From Parapedobacter koreensis (GTDB lineage: Bacteria; Bacteroidota; Bacteroidia; Sphingobacteriales; Sphingobacteriaceae), in the NCBI RefSeq assembly GCF_900109365.1, contig NZ_FNZR01000002.1, positions 1 through 64,000 on the forward strand: a stretch of DNA of 64,000 nucleotides, given 5' to 3'. Of the stretch, positions 25,426 through 33,726 are shown piece after piece. The stretch's first letter is position 1. Every line of letters begins with the position of its first letter. A model generated the notes under the pieces. The model saw nothing but the letters and a program-made list of their open reading frames with translations. It made no database searches and was not told where the DNA came from. Made by a program: the position numbers and the translations under genes.

Positions 25426-26319
25426 TTATTGTTTTTTCTTGTTCAAATCGGCGCGGACTTTGCGTACAAAATCTATGGAGACTTCGGCTACATCGGCCGC
25501 AGTCTCATCGTCCAAGCCCAATTGCTGCATCAGGTTGGCTACCACAGTATAGCTTTTTTGCTCTGCGCCTTCCTTTACCGCATGGTCTAAAATAGCTTTA
25601 CTGTCCCATTTACGTTTCAAACCAGTATCATACATCTCTTTTTCCTCCTTCGTCAATTTGCTGTATTCAGCAATATTAAACAACTTTTCAAATATGGGTT
25701 TCCGAAGATAGAGCGGTATTCTGTCCAGCCTGCTCATGTTCTTCAACACGAAGAGCCAACCGTCAAGATCCGTCTCCAATTCGGATTCCTCTTTTACAAA
25801 GTTAATCAATTCCAAGTATATAAAACCCAAATCGTCGTAAAAAACCTTTCCGGTATCCCTGTTGCACAGGCAGATATCATGCAGGCATCGCCCATCTCCC
25901 ACACCGTCCGGCATGCCAAATCCGTCCATCAATACGATGACATAAACTTCACTAATAGCGTAGTTCCATTCCTTGCGTTTCCCTTTTGGAGCCTGATCGG
26001 AGATAAGCTTGCTGCCGTAGTACAGCATGCGTCGCTTGAGATTGACTTGTGCACTGCGCTGTACCTCAATAATGAACTGCTCCCCGTTGCTAGCGGTGCA
26101 GGTAAGGTCGAAAATCACGGCACCAATTTCATCGGTATCGCCCGCGTATTCGTTTTTGTTGTACACCAAATCCACGATGTGCTTGCGCCCCCGAAAAACA
26201 CCGTTGAGCAGATCAATAAGCAAATCCTTGTTGGGTTCGGAGCCAAATATCCGCTTGAATCCAAAATCGGTAAGCGGGTCGATGAATTTTCTAAGGGTAG
26301 ACTGTTGTGATTTGGTCAT
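25426..26319 (-). CDS. Rpn family recombination-promoting nuclease / PD-(D/E)XK transposase-like
   Basis: 297 aa from the ATG at 26319 (a TTG two codons earlier is less likely). It begins with the hallmark FIDPLTDFGFKRIFGSEPNK and LLIDLLNGVF. The PD-(D/E)XK core is visible as AVIFDLTC ... FIIEVQRS, with the acidic residue and the E-x-Q of the family. The C-terminus (DDETAADVAEVSIDFVRKVR) is the common helical tail. Rpn proteins are DNA endonucleases that promote recombination and may act in phage defence. A decayed or short relative with the same tail is at 30702-31052. Confidence 0.9.
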   Translation of the reverse strand: MTKSQQSTLRKFIDPLTDFGFKRIFGSEPNKDLLIDLLNGVFRGRKHIVDLVYNKNEYAGDTDEIGAVIFDLTCTASNGEQFIIEVQRSAQVNLKRRMLYYGSKLISDQAPKGKRKEWNYAISEVYVIVLMDGFGMPDGVGDGRCLHDICLCNRDTGKVFYDDLGFIYLELINFVKEESELETDLDGWLFVLKNMSRLDRIPLYLRKPIFEKLFNIAEYSKLTKEEKEMYDTGLKRKWDSKAILDHAVKEGAEQKSYTVVANLMQQLGLDDETAADVAEVSIDFVRKVRADLNKKKQ

Positions 26320-26667
26320 ACGCAAAGCTAATAAAATTCAATCTTAAAAACTAATACTCTTAGTATATATTAATTGAAGGCAAAAAAATTTATAGAAGAT
26401 GGCCATAAAAGAATTACTTTGTAATTTTAAAGCAAACCAATCAGACTTGAACTTCCAATAGCTGATGTTTCAGTTTGTGTATAGTGCTTATTAATACGGT
26501 GTTGGTTAATGGGCATTCGGTTGATGCCATCTCGATAGGAATATGATTAGGATTTATATCATTACGCGATAAGCAAAGAGACGTAACGCTACTGGATAAG
26601 ATAAACAATTGATTTTGGGAGGAGAATATTTGAAGTACTTTAATGTAAACCCATATTGGGAGGTATC
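26320..26667. other. 348-bp AT-rich spacer
   Basis: Divergent spacer between the Rpn-like gene and the membrane protein gene. A GGGAGG Shine-Dalgarno-like sequence lies just before the ATG at 26668. No repeats, RNA genes or conserved frames were seen. Confidence 0.4.
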
Positions 26668-27309
26668 ATGAAAAATGAAAATTTAATGCTAATCCTTACC
26701 GGATTAATGATAACTCTTGGCCTTTGTGCACTCATATACGTTGCAAACGATATTATACCAGAAGGCCAAAAGTTTAATTCGGAAATATGGGGAAACATCA
26801 ATGATTGGATGATTTACGGGCTTACGTTGGTTACCGCTGTTTTTTTGTATAAAACGCTGAGATCGCAGATGGAAGTACAAAAAACCCAGAATGAGTTGTT
26901 CAAAATAGAGAGCACCCGATTCAAAGAGAGTATTAAACCGTTACTAAAATATTCCGCATCAACCGACAAAATGATTCCAGGTGAGAAGCATAAAAAAATA
27001 CTCACCGTAGAAGTCACAAATGAAACTGAGAATATCGCACTAAAAATTTCAAGAATTCTATCTCAAGATGAAAGGTCTAAGCAGATATTTATACCTATGA
27101 GCCTTGATGATCGACGTGATCATTTGAAAAAGGGAGATAACCCCTTGTTGTTTCATTTTTTGATTGACAGCAAATCTCCAGCATCTGAATGGACTGTTTT
27201 TGAATTAAACTATGAAGATATTTCTGGAAACAAATATAAACAACGCGTTATTTGCATTTGTGACAGATTCGGAATTGAAATTAATCCTTATCTGCCTGAA
27301 ATCGTTTGA
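26668..27309 (+). CDS. two-helix membrane protein of unknown function
   Basis: 213 aa, start chosen at 26668 because TTGGGAGGTATC with a strong ribosome site precedes it. Two transmembrane helices (about 7-28, LMLILTGLMITLGLCALIYV; about 45-65, WMIYGLTLVTAVFLYKT) are followed by a coiled-coil-prone linker and a ~130-residue cytosolic beta-rich domain (KILTVEVTNETENIALKISR). This layout is common in accessory islands and is sometimes linked to phage defence. No family was recognised; it is the first gene of the AT-rich plus-strand pair. Confidence 0.65.
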   Translation: MKNENLMLILTGLMITLGLCALIYVANDIIPEGQKFNSEIWGNINDWMIYGLTLVTAVFLYKTLRSQMEVQKTQNELFKIESTRFKESIKPLLKYSASTDKMIPGEKHKKILTVEVTNETENIALKISRILSQDERSKQIFIPMSLDDRRDHLKKGDNPLLFHFLIDSKSPASEWTVFELNYEDISGNKYKQRVICICDRFGIEINPYLPEIV

Positions 27310-27705
27310 ACAGAAAATCAGTTACAAAATGAACCAAACATGAGACAAACTGTAAACGCCCATGAAAATTGGATCCGTTCGCTCCTGCGCTTGACTTTTC
27401 CGAGGTTTATCTCGAACACGCGCCTACCAATTGGGGAACAGACAAACCTCTGAATGCGTTCAATATCTGGAACCTCGACACTGGAACAGGCCACTCGGAC
27501 AGATTGTCTATCATGGATACGGGAACCAAAGCTTATTGGCATTCCGACCCCTTAACCGACGCTGTACTCGGAAAATACAAGGTGACCTACATAATCCTTT
27601 TCAAAATCCTTAGCTTTGCTCTTATTTCCCGATAATTCCTTTTCTTTATGTCAAATAAACTTGAATGTTGATGCATTAATAACATAGCAATAAAGTGGTC
27701 TTCTA
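27310..27705. other. 396-bp spacer, possible gene remnant
   Basis: Between two unrelated plus-strand genes. A frame at 27369-27635 reads DFSEVYLEHAPTNWGTDKPL, which looks protein-like but has no recognised family, so it may be a remnant. No terminator was identified. Confidence 0.35.
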
Positions 27706-28761
27706 ATGAGCTTAGTTTCTGTCATAACGAATTATGGCCAACCCGTTATCGTGAGCGACATTGCGATATCAACAGAGGAAAAGACTGATGAAATATATGT
27801 ACCTTCTTTAAATCGAGAGGTAGATTTTAACAAGTTAGGATCTGGGAAGAAAATATATTCATATGGTCTAAAAGTTTTAATCATTCAAGATATCTTATGT
27901 GTCACGTTTGCTGGCAATGTTGCCGATATTAAAGATGCTCAAGCTAATATTGAAGATTTCTTTTTACACCGATATGTGAATGTAGAAACCTTACAAAACC
28001 TGTTTAAAGAATACCACTTCTCACATTATAAAGACTTAAGCATTAGTTTCACCTTGGGTCGCCCTGAAATATCAAAGAACACGGTTACAGGCAGAGCGAT
28101 AGGCAAATGGGAAACTAAAGAGCATCCGTTCTTTGAGAAAGTAATTTCAAGCGGAAGCGGTGCTAAAGAATGGAATGAAAAATTCTATGAGCAATCAAAT
28201 TTGCTCCAACAAGGTGAAAAAGTATTTTTAGGCGAATGTCTCAACAAAGTATTATTGACTTGTGCGTACTTTTTATGGCAAGAAAAAATTAGTCCAGAAA
28301 ATCTACTTGAAGGATGGGGAGGTGGTTTTGACGTTGCCTATTATGATGGTTGTCACTTCAAAAAGATTGAAAATGTAGTCTTCGCATTTTTCAGTTTTGA
28401 CATTTCTAAACCCAATACAGACACCAGACCGCAATCTTTCATTCATAACTCTTATGATGAAAAAAAACTCATAATAAGGTATTTCGACCAGTACGATCAC
28501 AAAACATATGTAATAAAACAATTCAACGACAAAATTATTGATACTTCCAAAATATATTCATTACTAGTGCAATCAAATTTAGTGGTATCCTGCGTTCAAA
28601 TATTCAATGGAAGCAGTAAGACTCACGATTTTTTTATAGTCAATCCTAAAAATGAAAAGATTATATTCCAGACGATTGACATCGATGGAATCCTTGGCAT
28701 AGGAATCGAGTCTGAATATGAAAATACAATTAAAACAACAATTAAGGATTTCTTAAGTTAG
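27706..28761 (+). CDS. unknown protein with Ntn-hydrolase/proteasome-like N-terminal pattern
   Basis: 351 aa, soluble. The start MSLVSVITNYGQPVIVSDIA, then KIYSYGLKVLIIQDILCVTFAGNVADIKDA, echoes the strand order of proteasome-beta/HslV subunits, in which a substrate-facing strand is followed by an A-G-x-x-A-D turn. The usual Thr/Ser/Cys nucleophile would have to be Ser2 after Met removal. The remainder is not assignable. Low GC and isolated position mark it as accessory. The fold suggestion is pattern recognition only; an unrelated hypothetical protein is quite possible. Confidence 0.55.
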   Translation: MSLVSVITNYGQPVIVSDIAISTEEKTDEIYVPSLNREVDFNKLGSGKKIYSYGLKVLIIQDILCVTFAGNVADIKDAQANIEDFFLHRYVNVETLQNLFKEYHFSHYKDLSISFTLGRPEISKNTVTGRAIGKWETKEHPFFEKVISSGSGAKEWNEKFYEQSNLLQQGEKVFLGECLNKVLLTCAYFLWQEKISPENLLEGWGGGFDVAYYDGCHFKKIENVVFAFFSFDISKPNTDTRPQSFIHNSYDEKKLIIRYFDQYDHKTYVIKQFNDKIIDTSKIYSLLVQSNLVVSCVQIFNGSSKTHDFFIVNPKNEKIIFQTIDIDGILGIGIESEYENTIKTTIKDFLS

Positions 28762-28827
28762 TTTTAACCTAAAATATTATTAGCGTTATTTTGTCCTGAT
28801 GATCCAAATGCTGGCCAAATTTCTATA

Positions 28828-29925
28828 CTAATCCAAATTGCTATTCATAAGACCATGGTAAAACAGCATGTTTTGAAAGGCAACGATATGAAGAGAGAAT
28901 CCCTCATCATGCTCAATTCCAAGTCGGACTTCGTATAACATCGTTTGAGTTTTATTCTGGACATCGTATATCCCATGCGCTTTGTTAAGCCACCAGGTTC
29001 TGCCTGTCCAAAATTCGCTGTTATCAATCATGTCCCATTCATGAGGCTGGAGTTCAGTGTCCCCGAAATTGTCGGGACCATATATATCGATTATCCTATC
29101 ACACAATGTGATTACTTTTGCTGTGTCCGCTTCGTATTTGCTAAAGTAGATTACATGGATTTGGATATTTTCGTTGATGGATTTTACACTGTCAAAGATT
29201 CTGATTTTTACTACGTCAAAAATTCCTAATTCAGAAGGTGACAATTCGAAAGCGTAGTCCACATATTTGACCTGTCCGTTTTCTGATTTGATTTCGGTAT
29301 TTAATGCTTCCTGTTTTAGGATGGTGTTTAAGTCATGGGTTAAAATACTGAGCAGTGTTCCATTTGTCCGAATTGAATAGTCTACAACTTTTTCAGGTTT
29401 GGACTTTACTATAAATAACAATTGCTGCCTAGGGTCAATTCTATAATTCAACGTAAAAGAGAAATTGTCTTTTAGCCATGAATGGAACAACTCATCAGAT
29501 TCCGAAAAAGCTTGTCCTTGGGCAAGTTTGGCTATTTGATCGTGTTCATTGAACGAAGCAAATTTGTGATCTGCGATATATCCTCCACCGAGGCAAGGCT
29601 TTAGTTGCTTGAAAAACGATTGAACCAACTCAGGGTCATCCGTAGTGGTATAAAACATGAGTTGTACCGATTGATCGTCACGGTACTTTATCACTAGGTT
29701 ATCAAATATTCCAAAAAATATGTTGCTGAATACCATTTCAACCTGAACCACTCCGTCTGCTACATCGCTTGGATTGCTTAAAAGTTGTTCAAGGGTTGCT
29801 TTTTCGATTTCTGTATCATTTAAAGAAAGAGCATCCTTATAATTCCATCCACCCAGTTCGGTGGAATTCAGGAAATCGATTAGGTTTGTTGGATTAGGAA
29901 TCTTCCTTGTGAAAAAATCGAACAT
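28828..29925 (-). CDS. hypothetical protein, unrecognised
   Basis: 365 aa from the ATG at 29925; a TTG start 14 codons upstream is less likely. It starts MFDFFTRKIPNPTNLIDFLN, with no signal peptide or transmembrane helix. Charged, aromatic-rich and apparently mixed alpha/beta (HVIYFSKYEADTAKVITLCD, EFWTGRTWWLNKAHGIYDV). Convergent with 27706-28761 and upstream of nothing on its strand. Its 5' end lies 48 bp past the VapC gene, so it may be read through from the vapBC unit. Confidence 0.6.
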   Translation of the reverse strand: MFDFFTRKIPNPTNLIDFLNSTELGGWNYKDALSLNDTEIEKATLEQLLSNPSDVADGVVQVEMVFSNIFFGIFDNLVIKYRDDQSVQLMFYTTTDDPELVQSFFKQLKPCLGGGYIADHKFASFNEHDQIAKLAQGQAFSESDELFHSWLKDNFSFTLNYRIDPRQQLLFIVKSKPEKVVDYSIRTNGTLLSILTHDLNTILKQEALNTEIKSENGQVKYVDYAFELSPSELGIFDVVKIRIFDSVKSINENIQIHVIYFSKYEADTAKVITLCDRIIDIYGPDNFGDTELQPHEWDMIDNSEFWTGRTWWLNKAHGIYDVQNKTQTMLYEVRLGIEHDEGFSLHIVAFQNMLFYHGLMNSNLD

Positions 29926-29973
29926 AGGTTGTAAATTGGTGTATTGGAATCGCCGTTTGTGGTGCAAGCGGTA

Positions 29974-30348
29974 CTATCGTAGTATTTTCAAGTCATCGAT
30001 TCGTTTAAAGTGCTTTTTATTCAGGGTTATAATAGGAAGATCGTGTACAAGGCAGGTGGCTGCGATAAAGATATCCCGGAATTCAATCATCTGATTCCGC
30101 GTACGCAATACATGGTATACTGCTGCTGCTGTACGAGCAACATCATCGGTAAACGGCAGGATCATGAAACTTTCAGTGATGGCAGTTACATCTTTCTTTT
30201 TTTCCGGCGTAGTAGCGCCCATGTGAAGTTCGTACAGGGTTACGGCTGATAAAAAGATTTCGGTGCCATCGGCTATTTTATAAAGGGTGGTTGACAGTTT
30301 GTCCTTTGCCCTTAGGTGTTCGATAAAAATCCCGGTATCGGCTACCAT
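29974..30348 (-). CDS. VapC-type PIN-domain toxin
   Basis: 124 aa PIN domain with all acidic positions: D4 in VADTGIFIEHL, E in VTLYELHMG, and D in RDIFIAATCLV. The fold suits a Mg-dependent RNase, in this family usually attacking tRNA or rRNA. The first codons overlap the upstream antitoxin gene by 7 bp, so the pair is translationally coupled. Confidence 0.9.
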   Translation of the reverse strand: MVADTGIFIEHLRAKDKLSTTLYKIADGTEIFLSAVTLYELHMGATTPEKKKDVTAITESFMILPFTDDVARTAAAVYHVLRTRNQMIEFRDIFIAATCLVHDLPIITLNKKHFKRIDDLKILR

Positions 30349-30560
30349 TGGGGAGGTGTGAGGTTGTCAAATGCTTGCTTGCTATCTTCAAAAACCTGAA
30401 GATCCTTATCCGACCATACCGATACATTGGCTAATTTTGACCTAACCTCCGATACATCCTCCTTTTTGCCAGGCGATTGGAATACCACCCCAAGTTCTTT
30501 GAGAAGCTGCTTTACCAAAGCGCTTTTTGTCTCTGGGATATTGATGGTCAACTTTTCCAT
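30342..30560 (-). CDS. VapB-type antitoxin
   Basis: 72 aa. The N-terminus forms a short beta strand plus helix (KLTINIPETKSALVKQLLKE) like ribbon-helix-helix or Phd-type antitoxins. The rest is charged and probably wraps the toxin (WSDKDLQVFEDSKQAFDNL). It directly precedes and overlaps the PIN toxin gene, the standard antitoxin-first order with autoregulation. Identification rests mainly on context. Confidence 0.82.
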   Translation of the reverse strand: MEKLTINIPETKSALVKQLLKELGVVFQSPGKKEDVSEVRSKLANVSVWSDKDLQVFEDSKQAFDNLTPPQW

Positions 30561-30635
30561 AATTCAAATTTACGAATATTTTACGACAACCGTCAAGATA
30601 TATTCTATACGTGACCTCCTCCAAAATTCCGAGTT

Positions 30636-30672
30636 AGTAAAACAAAAAGCCATACCCGGTAGATATGGCTGC
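30636..30672 (-). terminator. rho-independent terminator (minus strand)
   Basis: AGCCATA (30648-30654) pairs with TATGGCT (30664-30670). On the minus strand it is followed by TTTTGTTTT. It ends the short Rpn-tail gene at 30702-31052. Confidence 0.7.
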
Positions 30673-30701
30673 GTATCGATGAACGGCAGGGCGGGCTACC
30701 G

Positions 30702-31052
30702 TTATTTCTTCTTCTTGGCCAGATCAGCGCGGACTTTGCGGACGAAGGATGGTTGTACAATAGCCAATGATGCTATTTCGGCATCATCAAATTCTGTACT
30801 TTGGATCAAGTTCCTTACAATCTCATGGGTCTTTTGCTCCACGCCCTGTTTATAAAAAGGATCCTTCTCTACTTTAAAAAATGAAGCTGTTGTTAACATC
30901 GTTTCCCTCACTTTCTTTGATTTTGTAAATTTACGCAATTGTGCCAACACTCGCAATTGCTTGAAATATTTAATTTTAACTACATTATTAATAGGTTGTC
31001 TGTCAATAGCGGAAATTACCTCCTCTATTAGCTTAGCTGGCTTCCTTATCAC
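30702..31052 (-). CDS. short Rpn-type C-terminal protein, probably N-terminally truncated
   Basis: 116 aa from a GTG at 31052. The C-terminus (EIASLAIVQPSFVRKVRADL followed by AKKKK) closely matches the tail of the Rpn-like nuclease at 25426-26319, including the KEGxEQK-like segment (YKQGVEQKTHEIVRNLIQST). The nuclease core is absent. The frame stays open upstream (LNKDLLLALISSKAGANF) until a stop overlapping the end of the fibre-like gene at 31136. It is therefore a truncated relative or a stand-alone Rpn-tail regulator. Confidence 0.5.
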   Translation of the reverse strand: MIRKPAKLIEEVISAIDRQPINNVVKIKYFKQLRVLAQLRKFTKSKKVRETMLTTASFFKVEKDPFYKQGVEQKTHEIVRNLIQSTEFDDAEIASLAIVQPSFVRKVRADLAKKKK

Positions 31053-31135
31053 CCAGCTTGCCCAATACAGCCAAGAATTGCGATTGAAATTAGCACCAGC
31101 CTTTGATGAGATTAAAGCGAGAAGTAAATCTTTGT

Positions 31136-31987
31136 TCAGCTTTTAGGTTCGCTTTTTTCCAACTGTTTAATCCGCTCATCCATTTCTGAAATCCGCTTAT
31201 GCTGATCAATGATGTAACGTGTTAATTCCTCGATTTTTTCGAGTAATCGACCACTCATATCGCCTAGTTCTATTCTCTCCTTTTCTGTCTCTATCGCTGG
31301 CGGTATACGGGGTAAATGACCATTAGCTTCGATATAAGCTGCCAATTCGGTCTTCAGCTCCTGTATATCCGCTTCCATATGTTTTTCCTTTTTGTCCTTT
31401 TCCATTAAATACAACGTCAGTTCCTCCACCTTCTTCAGCAGCAACAGGTTCATCTCTGCAAGGTCAAGCCCGCCCTTTTCGATATCCTTAGCAGAAGGGA
31501 TTTCCGGCAGATGTTTATGTTCCTTTACGTAAGCCGCGATTTCGGATAGTTCGGGCAAATCGTAGTCCGGTTCGAATACGTAATCCGGCACGGAGATATC
31601 CGTCTTTACTTTCACCTCTTTGGCCAGGATGTTGCCGTTCACAGCCAGCTTGGCTTCGGGATTATTAGTACCTATGCCTGTATTGCCATTTGGCAAAATA
31701 TAAAGTCCCAAATTACTCGTCCAAGGACTTTGACCGTAAGCTATATAGAAACGATAGAGATTATCTCCGCTTCCGTGCAATCCCATCCCCATATAATGGG
31801 TATCAAGATTACCATTATAAAAATGCATTCCCCTTGCCCATCCCCCTGTGGTGACGGGTCTCATTAAATTCAGCCCGCCACCGTCAATCTTTATGTATTC
31901 ATTCTTGGCTGTCGGATATTCATTTTGCGCCCATAGCAATGAACATGAGCATGTGAAAAAAAGTAAAACAAGAGTTGTGCTTTTCAT
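31136..31987 (-). CDS. tail-fibre / S74-like exported protein with duplicated C-terminal module
   Basis: 283 aa from the ATG at 31987 with a signal peptide (LVLLFFTCSCSLLWAQ). A unique head of ~90 residues precedes NTGIGTNNPEAKLAVNG and the standard base (KHLPEIPSAKDIEKGGLDLA, LLLLKKVEELTLYLMEKDKK). A second, diverged copy of the base follows (ANGHLPRIPPAIETEKERIE, GRLLEKIEELTRYIIDQ), extending the coiled coil. None of the other copies has this duplication. It lies 55 bp after 32043-33017. Confidence 0.78.
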   Translation of the reverse strand: MKSTTLVLLFFTCSCSLLWAQNEYPTAKNEYIKIDGGGLNLMRPVTTGGWARGMHFYNGNLDTHYMGMGLHGSGDNLYRFYIAYGQSPWTSNLGLYILPNGNTGIGTNNPEAKLAVNGNILAKEVKVKTDISVPDYVFEPDYDLPELSEIAAYVKEHKHLPEIPSAKDIEKGGLDLAEMNLLLLKKVEELTLYLMEKDKKEKHMEADIQELKTELAAYIEANGHLPRIPPAIETEKERIELGDMSGRLLEKIEELTRYIIDQHKRISEMDERIKQLEKSEPKS

Positions 31988-32042
31988 AACAATGTTATTT
32001 AGTTGATTTATTAAATGCCAATGATGTATTGGAGATTCATGA

Positions 32043-33017
32043 CTATGGATTGGATGAGCGTTCAATTCGTGTAACAACCGTTTTCAATTCGTTGACCTGA
32101 TGTTGAAGGTCTTTTTTCTCTCCGTCAAGTTTAATCAAATGCAACGTCAGCTCCTCCACCTTCTTCAGTAGCAGTAGGTTCATCTCCGCAAGGTCAAGCC
32201 CGTCCTTTTCGATATCCTTGGCAGAAGGGATTTCCGGCAGGTGTTTATGTTCCTTTATATAAGCCGCGATTTCGGACAGCTCAGGCAGATCGTAATCCGG
32301 TTCGAATACGTAATCCGGCACGGCGATATCATTCTTTACCTTCACCTCCGTGGCCCGGATGTTGCCGTTCACAGCCAGCTTGGCCTGCGGATTATCGGTG
32401 CCGATGCCTACATTCCCCATGATCACGCTGTTTCCCGTACCCCTCACCCGCAATGTTTGCCCAAGGGTCATCCCCGCATGATTCACGTAAGCATCTTCCG
32501 TGGTCTTTACATTATAAGACGCACTCCCATTCGAAGTGGTATACGGTAACGCATGTTGGACACCATCATAAACCACGGGATCAACGGCAAAACTGGCTTG
32601 ATAATGGTAGGTCGTCCCCCCGCCCCTGAGCCATATCACGATTTTCCGATCACTGTTGCCAGCCGTGACATCCTGCCAGCCGGCGATAAAATTTCGCGCT
32701 GGAGTGCTTGTAGATCCCCTGAATGACGCGATATGGGCATTGATGAAATTGGCCGTATTACCCCAACTGGTTGTATGGAAGTTGAATACGGCCATCATAG
32801 CCCCCCGCCATTGGCTGTTGATGTGCGCGGAAGACCTACCGATGTGCAATTCGGTCTCCCGGTTGCTACTCCACCCGCCGTCTGACCAGGAGACCGGATA
32901 AAATGTATCCAAATCGCCCCCAACCGTTATGCTGCCTGTTTGTTGCGCGTCGCATGCCGTCCACGCAAATATTAATGCCATCTTTGTGGCAAAGCCATAA
33001 ATAAGTGTTCTTTTCAT
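32043..33017 (-). CDS. tail-fibre / S74-like exported protein
   Basis: 324 aa with a signal peptide (IFAWTACDAQQ). A unique beta-rich head (about 26-200, including RGSTSTPARNFIAGWQDVT) precedes NVGIGTDNPQAKLAVNG, KNDIAVPDYVFEPDYDLPEL, EIPSAKDIEKDGLDLAEMN and LLLLKKVEELTLHLIKLDG. Parts of the head (RGSTST, FHxxxW) recall the protein at 8788-9756. Its ATG lies just 5 bp from shared element copy 3, so the transcript would have almost no leader if the element is its promoter. Confidence 0.8.
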   Translation of the reverse strand: MKRTLIYGFATKMALIFAWTACDAQQTGSITVGGDLDTFYPVSWSDGGWSSNRETELHIGRSSAHINSQWRGAMMAVFNFHTTSWGNTANFINAHIASFRGSTSTPARNFIAGWQDVTAGNSDRKIVIWLRGGGTTYHYQASFAVDPVVYDGVQHALPYTTSNGSASYNVKTTEDAYVNHAGMTLGQTLRVRGTGNSVIMGNVGIGTDNPQAKLAVNGNIRATEVKVKNDIAVPDYVFEPDYDLPELSEIAAYIKEHKHLPEIPSAKDIEKDGLDLAEMNLLLLKKVEELTLHLIKLDGEKKDLQHQVNELKTVVTRIERSSNP

Positions 33018-33022
33018 GTCGT

Positions 33023-33110
33023 AAAGCTAAGCAGCGAATCGATTGCCTATGATTCGTTTTGGCTATAAATTTGATAGGCATAGGCTATAAATTTGATAAG
33101 CTGCGCCTAT
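33023..33110. promoter_or_regulatory. shared intergenic element, copy 3 of 5
   Basis: AAGCTAAGCAGCGAATCG, then TTGCCTATGATTCGTTTTGG and two TATAAATTTGATA repeats 22 bp apart. The CGAATC/GATTCG inverted repeat (10-bp spacer) is perfect here. Nearly identical to copy 4 over ~90 bp. It lies between the fibre-like gene (minus) and the DUF433 gene (plus). Confidence 0.62.
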
Positions 33111-33244
33111 CAGTAGACAAAACTGCGCAGCTTCGCTTTATTGCTTGTTTTTTTATGCTAAATCAAATATCGAGTGTTTTTTCACCCAGTTTCCGTGTAG
33201 ACCGACAAATTGGTAATGTCTTTAATTTGTTAAATTATTTGAGG

Positions 33245-33481
33245 ATGGAACAAATTTTTGATCGTATTTATATCGACCCTGAAATCTGCGGGGGCAAACC
33301 CATCATTCGTGACAAGCGGATTACGGTGCAAACGGTCATGGAATTCCTCAGTGCGGGTGAATCGTCAGAGGAAATCTTAAAGCATTACCCTTCGCTGGAA
33401 CCGGAGGATATCATGGCGTGTCTCCGGTATGCAACTGCGCTTATGGAACATAGTTTTGTTATCAAACAGGCCGTAGCTTAG
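33245..33481 (+). CDS. DUF433 domain protein (antitoxin-like)
   Basis: 78 aa from MEQIFDRIYIDPEICGGKPI, the standard DUF433 start. The whole domain is present (RDKRITVQTVMEFLSAGESS, ILKHYPSLEPEDIMACLRYA). DUF433 proteins are winged-HTH VapB-like antitoxins, usually followed by a DUF5615 PIN-like toxin. No such toxin is found in the next 240 bp, so this is an orphan antitoxin. A longer frame from 33059 runs through element copy 3 and is not credible. Confidence 0.88.
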   Translation: MEQIFDRIYIDPEICGGKPIIRDKRITVQTVMEFLSAGESSEEILKHYPSLEPEDIMACLRYATALMEHSFVIKQAVA

Positions 33482-33573
33482 GATTGCCAACATTCTTATT
33501 CAAAATAAAATCAATTATCAGCAAGCTTCTATCTCTGAGATATTCTAATTCGCCCATTAATGATGTATTTATG

Positions 33574-33712
33574 TTATTTTTCTTTCTATATCAAAAACCC
33601 GTGTAGGGAGCCAATTGACCAAAATAACGGTTTGATGCTCCGTGATAAATCCGGTAAGCAGGGTTCTATTCTCAGGTTTTTTCTTGGGCGGGTCATCACC
33701 AGCTACGTTATA
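33574..33712 (-). pseudogene. short RHS-tip remnant (third tip of the array)
   Basis: An open minus frame without a start codon reads NVAGDDPPKKKPENRTLL and then ~30 unrelated residues to TAA. The first part resembles the post-core linker of the RHS protein at 35390-38914 (SADDPPGKK) and of the orphan tip (SGDDRPSK). The DNA also shares the GGGTCATCA block. It follows the immunity gene at 33727-34257 and looks like the decayed start of another tip cassette. Confidence 0.4.
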
Positions 33713-33726
33713 TTAACTATTTTATG

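Noticed and set aside
27369-27635. 88-codon plus frame between accessory genes
   Set aside because: No ribosome site and no family; possibly a remnant, not strong enough for a gene call.
33059-33244. N-terminal extension of the DUF433 protein
   Set aside because: The extension reads through element copy 3, and the conserved family start is at 33245.
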